The notes under the pieces: model-generated
Seen by the model: only the letters and a program-made list of their open reading frames with translations
Database searches by the model: none
Told to the model about the DNA's origin: nothing
Made by a program: the position numbers and the translations under genes
Assembly (NCBI GenBank): GCA_002205965.3
Contig: NADL03000006.1
Coordinates: 434,001-498,000 of the forward strand
Length of the DNA stretch: 64,000 nucleotides
Source of the DNA: Kappaphycus alvarezii
Taxonomy: Eukaryota > Rhodophyta > Florideophyceae > Gigartinales > Solieriaceae
Reading direction: 5' to 3'
Part shown: positions 10,456 through 22,000 of the stretch, piece after piece
Numbering within the stretch: the stretch's first letter is position 1
How the letters are laid out: the number at the start of each line of letters is the position of its first letter

Positions 10456-10647
10456 TTGAGAACTCTATATAAGGGGCCGGAAAATATGGACCAGGTGATC
10501 CTGACTCTGCGACCAGATGGGGGCGTCCTCAGTGGTCGAGATATTTCGCAGGAGGCAATGGAGAATTCTAAGCCGTTCGCGGATATTTGTGTGGACTGCC
10601 TGGTTGAAATGGATATTTTGGGGGAACTGTTTGGCTCTGATCTATAG
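10456..10647 (+). CDS. LTR-borne ORF with ICxxC / MD motif, unknown function
   Basis: A 63-codon frame inside the LTR. The likely start is the second Met at 10486 (MDQVILTLRPDGG), since similarity to the minus-strand frame at 50302-50496 begins there. Shared features are MxQV..TL.PDG, then DIS, PFADIC-x2-C and MDIL, ending with an acidic tail. CTATATAA lies at 10464-10471, only about 15-20 bp before that Met, so the two cannot both be used as a standard promoter and start. The frame is intact here. The same ORF in the 50-kb copy is preceded by a long acidic N-terminal part that is absent here, so this is probably a truncated version. The CxxC pair might bind metal. I do not recognise the family. 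Confidence 0.5.
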   Translation: MRTLYKGPENMDQVILTLRPDGGVLSGRDISQEAMENSKPFADICVDCLVEMDILGELFGSDL

Positions 10648-10787
10648 GACTAAGATACTAAGGAAAGAATCTAGATATTTATCCTGATAGTATCTGCTGA
10701 TAGTTTTTCTCGTTCACACGACTCCATCTCATGCATTTTATGGTTTTTAGTATGTTTATTTGAGACTTTAGAGCTATCCAGAAAGTC

Positions 10788-10794
10788 TATATAA
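10788..10794 (+). promoter_or_regulatory. LTR TATA box
   Basis: TATATAA within GTCTATATAAGCCGAG, identical in context to the LTR at 6.6 kb and matching the minus copy at 50156-50162. Confidence 0.6.
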
Positions 10795-11101
10795 GCCGAG
10801 TAAACTGCTTCCCCTTGTGGAGGTCAAGCAAGTTGGTAGACAACTTCAAGCAAAGTCCCGAGTAGTAGTAAGTTGAGAGTCAACTTCAAACACATGAAAC
10901 ATTTTTCCTACGCTGCTCACAGAGCATCAGTGGTAGACCCTGCCCCTTTCATACTTGCTTGTAGCCCTCTCAACTTTTTTTCATATACATTCCTTTTTGT
11001 TCGTTCAACTATACCACGGTAGCACTTTTGTCGCTTGCAACACCTCCTTCTTGGGGTAGTTGGTTCTGAGTATCCCTTATCCCGACGGTTTACCCCTATC
11101 A

Positions 11102-11673
11102 GGCATCATGTCCTACGCAACTTTCTTGCCGCTACTGTAAGGAAGTTGGGATCGTCGCCCTCGTCGAGTATCCGCTCCTCTACCAGGTTCCCACCTCGTC
11201 TGGGCATTCGGAGTCCCTCGCGCTACGGATGGACAATTACATACCCGCTGCATACGGCCTTCACAGTACCGATATCGCCGTCGACGTTACTGTTGCCCAC
11301 CCCCCCACGTCGCCACATCTCGCCAAGTACGGTTACCGCAGGCAATGCCCGGACACTCGCCGAGCGCGAGAAACATAGTCATTTCGGCACTTACTGCAAC
11401 AAAAACGATATCCTCCTCTCCCCGTCTGGATTGACATCTGTAGCGCCTTGGGCGACGACGGCAAGGGTTTTTTCGCCGCCCTGCTTCGTTGCTGCTTCCC
11501 GTTGCGGTTCTTCCCCTCAAAAAGAGTTCCGCGACTTGGTTACCCGTTTTGCGTTTAGTGTCCAAGTAATGGAGGCGCGACAGGTTTCCACCCGTTGCCC
11601 GCATTCGTAGTTAATTCCTGCATACCCTACGCACGCTTCTGTGCAAAATTGTACAACTCATAAGGATTTACCA
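11102..11673 (+). pseudogene. LINE C-terminal region, part 2, and 3' UTR
   Basis: This continues the LINE protein after the nested LTR: HHVLRNFLAATVRKLG, then blocks SSSIRSSTRFP, ISPSTVTAGNARTLAE, FGTYCNKNDILLS and KEFRDLVTRFAFSVQ. The same order is found at 62935-63443 (plus) and 9230-8754 (minus). The visible blocks come from more than one frame, so frameshifts are present even though one 191-codon frame (11035-11610) happens to stay open. That frame starts inside the LTR and is not a real gene start. The 3' UTR, about 65 bp after the CGCATTCGTAG stop, ends GATTTACCA at 11673 as in the other two copies. Confidence 0.75.
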
Positions 11674-14639
11674 TATTACTGAGAGATGTAGCTAGTGATA
11701 CGTACAGTATTTTGCGACGATTCGTCATAAAAGCCGTGTATCGGAGAACGAACGACGAGACACGTGTACGCATGGAATGAAACTTAGAATGACAGTGTTT
11801 CCCGCCTATCTACCATAAAGTTGCTGAGGTCTTGGAGAGCCTTGAGACCACATTTTCCAATCTGTCTATAGATGTCGATGGCGAGGGGATGATTTCTAGG
11901 CCTTCTCGGGCACGAGCCGCATAATAGTATGCTACTTTCTTCTTCTCGGCACGGTCAAGAGTAGACGCACCATAATGTATGGAATATGTGGTCGGTTGTA
12001 TCCTCGCCGCTAATGCATTTTGCGGGATAAGTCGTCACTGATAGGTAACACTAAATAACAATCTTTACAGGGCCGGTTCAATGCCAGCGAGCAGGCATGC
12101 TGCGTTAAACATGACGGCCGCCGCAGGGTGCCTTTGGGTAAGCACCGCAGGGTATATAGGAACTAGTTTCTGTGGTGTTAGTTTTTAGCCGTATAGTCGG
12201 ATCTGCAGCGACCACAAAATGATCTCGTTGAAGTCCATTGCAGGATCTGATCATGATTTACTCAGTTTTAAACAACATTACGAACAATTTCATGAGGACT
12301 CGTCCAGGTCTTTCGTTCAACCCCCGCCAGTTGCTATTAGAGGTTACTTCGAGAGGGATTTTCGCCTAGCGACAGAGTTCTACTGTTTTGGTGAATTAGC
12401 CCAAATTTCATTTCATCTTTCAGGTCATATTCTTTAAACTAGTTAGAATCACTACGAGAGTAAATCCGCAGACTAAATCTGTTGAAGGCTCCACTTGCTA
12501 AGTGCAAAATAGTTGTTCGACCTAATTCACGAACTATGGCATTAAAGGGAAAGGAGGACAGGCTCGATACGCAGAGATGGCTCTTTATTTTCTTGGAAAA
12601 CAGAAAATCTGACTGAGAGGCTATTTTATAGAACATGCAATGGCATGACGTCCGCGATGAACACAATTAAGACAGGAAACCTTCTGGCGGTCACTTTTAA
12701 AGTCATCATGAGCGCACATTGATTTGAATTCTTCAATCCGGAATCAGCGATCGGCCTTGACTCGAGACAGGGGCATTATACCGTCATTCTTCTAAACTAC
12801 TGCATCCGTCAACTTCCCAGAATGCCGACTCGTGATTCACTGGTTCAACCCACAACGGCTGTCTGGGAGAATCTGGAACCCAGAGCCGCATCTCCCACAC
12901 TCACAACTATTAGAGGCTGTCCTCACCTCTCCATTGGGAAAGAGACAACAAACGGGGTCGTAGACCTGAAGACAGTGGCAACTATCAGGGTCAGGCTTTT
13001 CCGGGATGCCTATAGGGACGCACCTGGGTCCCGTTGGGCTCTCTTCGCAACGCGTTCCACTTCTGCAAAGAATTACTTGGCACGAAATTGGGGGCGACGT
13101 TAATAAAATGGGAATACAGCGAGTCTCTGCTCCAATCTCAATGCATCTTTGACCGGCCGGGCAGCGGCGGAGAGCACAGCCGTAAGGAGGCCGACCGGGG
13201 TAGCACTTGTAAGTCGAAAGTGAGGAAGTAAGCGAGGAGCACGGTGAAGGAAAGGGAATGCATCACGGCGGATATATTGTGGTATTCTGAGGCGACAACA
13301 TAGGGTTCGGTCTTGATAAAGGGGGATATATATAGGTACGAAAGGAATGAAGACAGTTTACGTAAACCCTTTTAATGGAATGTAAAACTATTGCTATCGC
13401 TGGCTTTTCATTACGAGGATTTATTACTTTTCTTTACAATGAAAATTTGGGATGGCTTACCATGAGTGGAAAATTGATTCCGAGTGTATTACCGTCCAAT
13501 CAAAAGAGGTTGACATAGCAGTTTATGCACCTAGATATAGACAACCATTATTTGTATTGTAGATCCTGCCACATGGTTTGACTGGAGGGAATTCATAGGA
13601 CTCGTAACCTTTGCACCATTCGCAGTAAACCAACCGCTTTTCAATTCTGTGCATGGCGACAGCTTCGATGACGATTTTGCCGGAGCACGAGTGCTGGGTC
13701 CTGTGGAAGGCGCAGGGGTTCAGTGAGTTGCGGTGTTGAGTAAGTTGATGGTTGCTAAAGCTTGTTCATGTTTGCGACGTAGCCAATGATTGAAGCGTCT
13801 TGGGAGCACAGACGAACCTCATTAAAAAAAATTCATGAACTGCAGAATGCTTATTTACTTTACCAGAGACATATGCAGATGCAACATGCAAAGTCCTGAA
13901 TACCCCACTGTAACAAACCTAAAACAATTTACTGCAATTTCACAATAAAACATACATTCACCCCATCAACCTCTATTGACAATGACGCAAAATGAAACCA
14001 GAAATCTCGATAGAAGTTCAATTTTTGCTCTGCCTTTGATTCTCGCCTGTGATGTCATCGGCTGACAGTAATTCACCAATGTTTAAGACGAAATCTAGCC
14101 GGCATTTCATCCCAGTCAGCGATATTTGGTACGCAAAACGTTTTGAACTTGCAAGAAACATTTGCGTTTTCCAACGTAGAAGGTGTCTTGTTGCCGGTTC
14201 CTCACTTCCGTCTTACGTGAAGTGATGATCCAGTAGTATTTTTCTTGGTGACCTCCGAGTATGTTTTCTATCTGTAACCTTTTCGTCTAGATTTTACAAC
14301 TCTTTACCTCGCTTCGCTCGGCACCACTCCATTCCTGATGCAGGTGCCGAGACTTCAAGTCCGAGATCGTCTTTGCAGCAGAGCTGTGGTTTTGTCGACT
14401 CTCGCAATTGCCAGTTCGGGAGGATTGTTATCCCTCGCTCCCAGCGCAACTGGGTTCAAACTGGGATAGGCCGGTATGGAAGGCCGTTTTCATCGACCCC
14501 GCTCCGCAGAGCTCATCGCATCTTGCCGCACTTGATCATTGGATACCATTGTAAAAGTATTTTTATACGGTTATGGCTGTGGCTCTCCTGCAGGTCCTAC
14601 TTAAGTCGCTCATTCGGGGCGTTCGCCGTCATCGCGTTC
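11674..14639. other. No recognisable gene; one repeat fragment
   Basis: Frames such as 12219-12437, 12822-13103 (plus) and 12439-12666 (minus) have no recognisable content. A fragment near 12105-12150 (CATGACGGCCGCCGCAGGG then TGCCTTTG) repeats at 14948-14985, which is the inner part of the inverted-repeat element described at 14785. Confidence 0.4.
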
Positions 14640-14699
14640 AGTGGGATAGATCGGATATAGCTTCCAAAAGTAAAGCAGCCAAACCTTTCACCCGTTAGC
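14640..14699 (-). repeat. Terminal inverted repeat of a second element (right end)
   Basis: Its reverse complement, GGGTGAAAGGTTTGGCTGC and then TTGGAAGCTATATCCGATC, matches the terminal repeat of the 14785-15652 element. The outer edge points right, so the element it belonged to lay to the left. No partner left end was found nearby. Confidence 0.6.
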
Positions 14700-14736
14700 A
14701 CAGCGCTTCCACTGGGACTCTTTCATGCCATCATTA

Positions 14737-14767
14737 CATCAGCTTGCCGAGATTCGGCAAGCTGATG
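14737..14767. repeat. Perfect 14-bp-stem palindrome
   Basis: CATCAGCTTGCCGA, a 3-base centre and TCGGCAAGCTGATG form a hairpin with 14 uninterrupted pairs. It sits in the short gap between two outward-edged terminal inverted repeats. Confidence 0.85.
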
Positions 14768-14784
14768 CGATTCATTTGCTAAAA

Positions 14785-15652
14785 GGGGGAACGTTTGGGT
14801 GTTTACTCTTGGAAGATATATCCGATCTATCCCATGGTTTTCCAGACAACCACAATCGACTCAAAAAGGGTATACCGCACAGTAATGGGGAAGGTACTAC
14901 GCTCCCTAAAATGATACCTTCAGGCCAGCCATCAAGCAGGCCCCATTGGACATGACGGCTGCTGCAGCGTGCCTTTGCATCAAAACCCCCTGAACCTTTC
15001 CGTACGTCTCCAGTGCTAAAATGTCCCCCTGTCTCCGTTATTTATATCGAAATCGGTTCAACCATTGCCGGGTTGAGTGTGTATGGTCATGCTCACTGCA
15101 AACCTCAGAAAGGATCGTAGTACCTCTGCCTTAGACCGCATCAGATCTCATGTTATCTTGAGAACACGAGAACAAAACCCAGCCGTATTACCGATTACCG
15201 ATTAGTCGAACTAACGAAACTGCAGTCGGTTGGCTGCCCTTGCGATTTAGCGCTCTGGCGGCTCTGGCAGATTTTTCCAATAATTGTTGAACCCGTCTTC
15301 AACTTCATAGGTCATTGCAGGCTCTTCGTGATTAACTCATTGATTTGCGGTCAAATCATTCATTCGAGGTCTGTTAAAATTGCTCAAATCAGATGGTAAG
15401 CGGCTAGTGTCTATCCGTCATAGCACTGTCGTCATATGAGGCTCCCTTTGTCCTCATACATGTGAGGACAATTTCGGTTACATTTTGGAAAGTTAAATGT
15501 TTTGGGAGCCCGAAATTTTACTGGAAAAACGTTTTTTAATATTAAGTTACAGCACAGTAATTTTTACTAAGTTTAAAGCTTTATTGTTCGATAAATTTAT
15601 TGTTGATAGATCGGATATATCTTCCAAGAGGAAAACACCCAAACGTTCCCCC
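14785..15652. mobile_element. 868-bp inverted-repeat (MITE-like) element
   Basis: The left end GGGGGAACGTTTGGGTG continues to TTGGAAGATATATCCGATC at about 14832. The right end is its reverse complement at 15605-15652. About 47 bp agree with only a few changes. There is no transposase frame inside. The frames at 14725-14955 and 15497-15909 cross the ends and share no recognisable content. Its inner left part (CGACTCAAAAAGGGTATACC, GTAATGGGGAAGG, CATGACGGCTGC) is repeated at 61540-61700 and partly at 12105-12150, so it belongs to a family with several members. No clear target duplication is visible at the edges (AAAA against TTGT), so the superfamily is undetermined. Confidence 0.7.
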
Positions 15653-16199
15653 TTGTTCGAAGACAAGTCCGCACTACACACAGCGAGGGTTCTGCTAGAC
15701 GGACGACTCCGGGCAATGGCTGAACCAAGTGTCCACTCAAGCGAGAAAGGGACCGGAAGAAAACTCCACCACCTGAACCGAGGATTCAGGAGGCTTAAAG
15801 AAGTCCCGCTGTAACCACATAGGCTCACAGATAGAGACGGCGATGACAACGGCGAGAACTCCGGACGAGCGAGCTTGACGACAAGCCCAAGTATATTTTT
15901 CCTATACATGCGCCCTCATTCTGAAACCCCCCACGATAATACGAACTATTTTACTTTCATAATGAAGTCGTTTCACGACTTTCGTTTTCACGACTTCTTG
16001 CGAAGAGCGGAAGCTGATGAGAGAAAGTAGCTCTAACTAAACCGAGGTCAACAATCTTGAAATGTTTGTTTTGATCGGCTATCTACACTCATGAACTAAT
16101 GGGGAGGGACAAGAATGCGCTGAGGTAAAAAAATATTTATTGAAAAATAAGTGCTAAAAGTAGTCCTCATATGAGGGTAACGATCCAATGGACACTAGG
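15653..16199. other. No recognisable gene
   Basis: AT-rich spacer. No frame or repeat of recognised content. Confidence 0.4.
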
Positions 16200-16690
16200 A
16201 TCTGTTACCGAATAACAACCCCAACTAATTAAGAATGATTAATAGTACAGTAGCACTGGGTGTACAATAGAGACTGTAAGCCGGGGAGAGTGGACTGGAC
16301 CGCCATGACCCATGTGAGGATACCAGGTGGACCATTAGGTAGTTGATTAGATATTTTAGAAATAGGTAGCTCCTATTGGTGGATCGAGAGGTGGTGATAG
16401 TGGGCCACTTGTCCTTTAGGAGCAACGTACCGTAGTGCAGAGTTACAATAGTTGTAGTAGGGTAGCTCACCTTATAAGGAGGACGGTAGGAGTGGGAGCA
16501 GCAAATTTGTAAAAGCAAGCACCCTTTGGCCCAACTACAAGGTTTTACAGGCCGTCGACCCCTCTAAGGACAATTATTTTCCCCTTAAGGTCAAGCTCCC
16601 GCCCAATGAACCTCTTCTTTTATTAGTGCTTCCCTCGAAACCTCCTCTAGGCGAATACCGTGCTCCCGTAGCTTTCGTTTGCCTTCTAGG
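16200..16690 (-). repeat. Left arm of long inverted repeat (about 450 bp)
   Basis: The reverse complement of this arm matches 17980-18440. Shared blocks, read on the minus strand, include AAAGGACAAGTGGCCC, CCAATAGGAGC and ACCTAATGGTCCACC against 18240-18330. On the plus strand AGCACCCTTTGGCCC, TTAGTGCTTCCCTCG and CCTCCTCTAGGCGAATA match the reverse complement of 17990-18140. It may be a long terminal inverted repeat, as in Mutator-like elements, or two copies of one repeat in opposite orientation. Confidence 0.6.
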
Positions 16691-17979
16691 TATCATTTTG
16701 GCTTGGGGCTACTGACGAAACTATATTGGTTTTATACCACAAATAACGCGAACGATTTTTTCCAGACCTTACGCCTTGTATCACAACAAGGACACACTAG
16801 AGGGAAAACACGTGCAATAACCTCACATGCTATGTTCATAGAAAATGTACGCAAATGCGCCTTGCGTGCATATTAAAGCCTACTGTATCCCTCGTCCCTG
16901 CATCCATTTATGAGGGTGTAATTCTGCTCTATCGACAGTATATATATGAGATTTCAAGGATAGTTATATCTATGTTCGGTCTATCCAGGACATGGAATAT
17001 ATAATATTTACTATTGTAGATACTTGTGGATACTCTAGAAAGATTGACATGCTAGGAATAGACTATAGTTAAATAAGTTGGCTATGCCAGAGATTGATAG
17101 CAATTGTGCAGAGTTAGCAGTGTCACAGGAACAGCGGCAATATTGCAAAGAATAGCTTTATTAGGGATAGCAGCTGGCAAAATGATAAAACGAAAAAGTT
17201 CTGTGCTGAAAGGCTGTGTTGGGTGCGGCAAAATCCCTCGCTACCTCTCACCACAGGTTTAACTGTGCCTACGTCTAGCTTATATACAAGTAAAGTTCTA
17301 GATTCTTAGCCATGGTTATACGATCTGAGCTAGCAATTCTTTTGATCTGACTGCGTGTCACAGTCCGGTGATTCCAGATCAAGTAGTACTGAATACTATC
17401 CTCCGCGTTCGGGCATTCATGTAGTGGTTCCACTGTGAGTTGTGTGAGGTGGATGTATCGAGTGTACTTGATACAAAATACAACAAAGTTCCAGCCAAGG
17501 TTGATCATGACATGCAGTGGTATCTAAAGATATGCAGCGGTAGCGGGATTTTGTATTGGCAGTGCCACTGTCGCGCTCGAGCGATTAAATGGGGGCAATA
17601 AAATTTATCTATCTTCAATCCGGACCAGCCAGCAAAAATACTTCGGTTTCTTCAGAGTCTGTCACAAGCTTTGCTCTCCTATTTGATCTTAAAATTAATA
17701 AAAGTAGGCATTTATATATGCTGAAATCCATGCTAAACACCCTCCCCACGTATTTTATTATAAGTTACTTTTACAAACACAAGCGAACTTATTTTTCAGT
17801 TATTAAAATCCACGAGTTTTCACATGTTACAAAGTTTTCCAAGAGAGCCCAATAGAACAAATATTCTCTGGTTACGTAAAAGTCAGCAGTAAAAGTAATA
17901 AAATAGACTAGAGGATCTTGTGGTACAAGACCAATGGGTGAGCTGGTAGCCACTACAAACAACGGATACCAAGAACGCA
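16691..17979. other. Spacer between inverted arms, no recognisable gene
   Basis: Short frames on both strands (for example 17275-17508 minus, 17589-17855 plus) have no recognisable domain. If the arms are element ends, this would be a non-autonomous interior. Confidence 0.4.
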
Positions 17980-18440
17980 GATGAGCACCGCAGGAGCATG
18001 GACATTCGCCTAAAGGAGGTTGCGAGGGAAGCACTAGTAAAGGGTGGGTTCAATGGGAAGACGCTCAACCTTAATGGAGATAAAAGGAATACCTTAGAGC
18101 TGTCGATGGCTTGGGACATTGTGGTTGGGGGCCAAAGGGTGCTTACATTTACAAATCCACTACTCCACTCCACCGTTCTCCTTGTAAGGTGTGCTACCAT
18201 ACTAATACTACGAGGAAGCTACTCTACTGTACGCTACTGCTTAAGGACAAGTGGCCCCACTACTGCGACACCACAGTACCCCAGTAGGAGCAATGTAAAC
18301 CAAATTACACCTAATTATCTACCGGTTCACCTAAGGTCCCACACGGGCCATGGCGTCCATTCCACTTTCCGCTCTTACAATGCCCTTTTCGTTGCCTTGA
18401 ATTACAGTAACAACTGCACTGCCCAGGGTTCCACTTCACT
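17980..18440 (+). repeat. Right arm of long inverted repeat (about 450 bp)
   Basis: Partner of the arm at 16200-16690. The 163-codon plus frame 17998-18489 and the overlapping minus frame lie within it. Neither is kept open in the other arm, so I treat them as chance frames. Confidence 0.6.
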
Positions 18441-18689
18441 ACAGATCCCGGTACACATTTCTCGGACGTTTGTGTACAGTACTGTATAACGCCGTTATGC
18501 TGAACCCACGGAAGTTGCGCACGCACCCCACTATCTGACCTCAACACGGCGCCATGGGTTAATCCTTCCTTCCAAAAATCTATGATAGAAAGTTTTCTGC
18601 TCTATTACTAATAAACGTCAATTATTACTACATTGAAATAATTCGCCATGGCCTTGATTTAAACAAGTCAAAGCTTCAAAGCCAACAGA

Positions 18690-19060
18690 TACCTCCTGCG
18701 CCGCCTGTCTGGCTGCTGGCCTCCCATCGACACTCTAGTACAGATTTTTATGGGTTTGGCTTTCTACAGCAATAACTTTTACATTGCCTTGACAGCCACT
18801 CTGCGGGGTTTAGCCAACATTTCCATGACAGTCAATGAACCTCCCTTTTCCCCCTGCAGTGCAGATAATGCGCATTTTAATGCGCTAAAAATTCTTAAGC
18901 TATTAGACGGCCCTTCTCATTCGCCTCTTACCTTTAGCATTCAACAGAGATTAAAATTGCTGAAGGTTGTGAACATGGTTGGTTTACGACGAGTGATGCC
19001 AAGATTCAAAGTCTTAGGAAATCGCAGTCAAGCCCTGTTGCTAGATCTTCCGTACGAGTA
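18690..19060 (+). repeat. Dispersed repeat with short shared peptide, copy 1
   Basis: The plus frame 18750-19061 begins with YIALTATLRGLANISMTV. The minus frame 25852-25592 ends with YVALKATLRVLANTSITV. The DNA agrees too (GCCACTCTGCGGGGTTTAGCCAACA against GCCACTTTGCGAGTCTTAGCCAACA on the other strand). So this is a repeat in two opposite copies, perhaps coding once. I do not recognise the protein. Confidence 0.45.
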
Positions 19061-22000
19061 ATGAGCATTTCAGTAAGCAGTATTCCAGTAAATATGTGTC
19101 CAGGTTGAATTTTTCAACAGTGAAGGTACCAAACTATTCTCCAATATGATTGGTACTGATCTTTCCACGCCGCAAGAGCACCTTGTGGCCGAGTAAGTAC
19201 GTTAGTGTCGCATGCAGGTAGAAATGAGTGCTTAAGAGCTTGCTGGATGTGTAGCAAAGACTATTTGTTTCCGTCTCTACATTGTAATACGTTAAAATTC
19301 CGGTTTTTCTCGGAGCTTCGGGCGACTATGATGTTTTTCTGATGTTTTCCCAATCTAAGGGAAATATCCGAGGACGAAAGATATATTTATGGAACTTCAG
19401 GTTCTTGGAAATAAATCATATGAATTGGGAGCAAATTTTAGTAAATTGTACCTGTTTATTGTAGGTGTACATGCCTTAGTTGTCAATATTTGGCAATAAG
19501 AGGGTCATGAAAGCGTAGCAGATGCGTCAATTCCAGTATAGAGGAACTTTAACAAATAGCCTTGCGAGGTGGATAAATTATAGGCTAAAACCTTGTTCAG
19601 TGCCCCAATGTGGATACTTGTCCAAGACTTGATTATATTTTGCTAAATATCCTCACTGATGAGCTGGGAATGACACTTGCTGTACTGAAATTAGTTCTCT
19701 CTTCGAAAAATTAGAGGATAGGATCTCCCTGGATGTAAAGTATGCAGATGAGTTTATTCTCGCTGACCCGAGCGTCTTCAACAAAAAAGGATGCTTTAGT
19801 CTGTTAAGGGTATGCTTGATCCTTTGAAAAAGCCCACATCTCTCGGAGATATTCTTGAGTGTTTTCAAATTTTCTACTGCTTTTGTCCTGTTCAAAACGG
19901 CAACAATATATGAGGTTGAATATTTTCTTTGTAGGTAGAATAGTTTTTGTTGTAGGCCGTAACCTCTGAGTCTATGTGAAGTGGATTTTTCGACTATTTT
20001 AATGGTAAAAATAGGTTATTGCTGCCGAACATTATCATCAGAACGTATCATTGTTTGATTAAACGAAGCAAATACTCATCTATAGTATTTGGAAGTCGAC
20101 TGACGAAACGAATGAAGATTTTCTGTGGGATCATGGACTCTTTCTCAATCACATCCATACCGAGTAGGGCCGGGATGACCGTGTCAACGATGTTTATCAT
20201 CACTGTCACTAGATGAACGCCTTTGTGATTCTTTTTGTGACATAGATATAAAGACCAGTTAATGGTAGGACGCTTCATTGAAACAAAAATATGTCAGGAG
20301 GAAATTATTTTATGAATTCCAAATGCCGCAAATAAACGGTTTACTTCATTGCATAAAACCACTGGTTTAGGAGCTGTTATGTCGCACAGGAAGCATAGAG
20401 TCATATTAAGTCGTGCTTCGTAGGTCAATTCTCGATTTTGAATGTCAATTGCAAAATACGTGACGCCTTTAAGTTTTTTCTCTAATTTGGAGTGTAATTA
20501 TCGAGAGGAGCAATTTTGGTGGACTCAAAATATCCATGAAGTTGAAAAAAGTTCTTTGGGGTTATTAATATGCGTCATTTAGACAATGCGTTTCTTAAAA
20601 TGTCTCTATAATCTGCTTCGATGAGATCGGTAGGCATTTGAAATTGGAAAAGTGTGGAATTTTCGCCTTCATAGCTATTTCTACCAGAGAAATGGAATTC
20701 TAGCGCTTCTACCTGAGATATTTCACTCCTGCAATGGACCTAATTTTACCATCTTCCTTGGCATAACAACCGATTCTTCTTCCTTAATAAAGTCTTCGAG
20801 GTTGAATAGATGGTTACCCCCGTTGCAAGCGATTGCGACCAAATTCATCGACTATCAGATAGGCGCAACGGTGCATCTAGGTATGGTTAGGAGCACCAAA
20901 TTTCTATCATTATCCATAACCTCTCTTTCCTTAATAATAGGCTTCTGAGGGTAGTTCCGCTTACGAATTTGTCCTGAACGGAAGTTTTGATGGCACATTT
21001 GTTGATCCTTTCGAGAGCTAAGTCGCGAATCCTTTCCTCAAATGGTGTGATTAGCTGTATTTTAGTCGTTTACCGCAACTGTCCCAGTAATGCCTTCGTA
21101 GTTTTGATCTTTGGAACAGACAGGGGGATCTTGCTGGCGTATACTTTTAATCGATTAGTGTATAGTTGTGACAAAATATATGGAAATATAGCCCTGCTCG
21201 GTTACTTTTGTAATAGTATGCGAGAACAAGACCGGAACTCCGTAATATCCGTAAGATGGTAGTAAATGTTATGATAATGAGTCCGAGTGCTATGTGGACA
21301 TTGCGGCATAGGCTCATTGATGCATATGAGGAGTTATGGTAACTCGGCAGAAACCTCTGACAAATCTCTCTCCTGCGAGAAAGAACGTAGACTGAGGGTT
21401 TGCAGTTTTCTTTCAGCTTGAAGCTTGAAGCTGCCTTATGTCACTGGAGTACTCTGTGTGCATAAAGATGACCATTTCGCCATATGACACTGTCTGGCAG
21501 CAAAATGTCGAAGAAAAACATTTGAATTGCGCCATCGAAGCGGTGAATGAAGAAAGAAACCCTCTGTATTGGGAAAGGCCCAAAATGACGAGAGAAAATA
21601 TTGTAAAGTTTCAACATTTTGGTAAAATCTTTCATGTTTCTAACCATTTCCTGAATTTAGTTTGCCTCGCGACTGTCATCTCAACACTTTTGGCTAGTTG
21701 GACTGGAATTTTTTGGGATTCTTACGGGTTTAAGTTTGTTTACAAGTTCATTCGGTGCTTCATACGCTTGGTTTGATCCAATATACATTGTCAGCCGGAT
21801 TGCGGTCATGGGAATTACGAGCACCGGGACAGGGGTCCCGATTTGCTATTCCGTCGTTGTTAGCATTATCAGGTGCCAAGAACGTTTGCGGAGTTGGGTT
21901 CTGCTCACCTCAGTTGGGTCAGAACTTCTCTGTATTTCACTTACACATGGTATCGATGTGTTGCGGATCTTGTATTAATGAATACCAGATCTTAATTAAG

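Larger units (their letters stand above)
10262..11101 (+). mobile_element. Family-A solo LTR, 840 bp, with 5-bp target duplication
   Basis: It starts TGATATAATG and ends CCCCTATCA, the TG...CA form of LTRs. It is flanked by GACAT (10257-10261) and GGCAT (11102-11106), a 5-bp target duplication with one substitution. The edges are fixed independently: the LINE protein reads MARRH before the LTR and continues HHVLRNF after it. The uninterrupted LINE at 62.93 kb has the joined version CGGCACCACGTCC. Inside are a GCTGGCACGCTG-type short repeat near the left end, a first TATA (10465) ahead of a 63-codon ORF, and a second TATA at 10788. No internal retroelement sequence is attached, so it is a solo LTR left by recombination. 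Confidence 0.85.

Noticed and set aside
11035-11610. 191-codon plus frame as an intact gene
   Set aside because: It begins inside the solo LTR and crosses into the LINE; the open frame is an accident of the insertion.
14440-14470. GGTTCAAACTGGG as a tRNA B box
   Set aside because: No A box or cloverleaf could be built around it.
17998-18489. 163-codon plus frame as a gene
   Set aside because: It lies in one arm of the long inverted repeat, is not kept open in the other arm, and has no recognisable motif.
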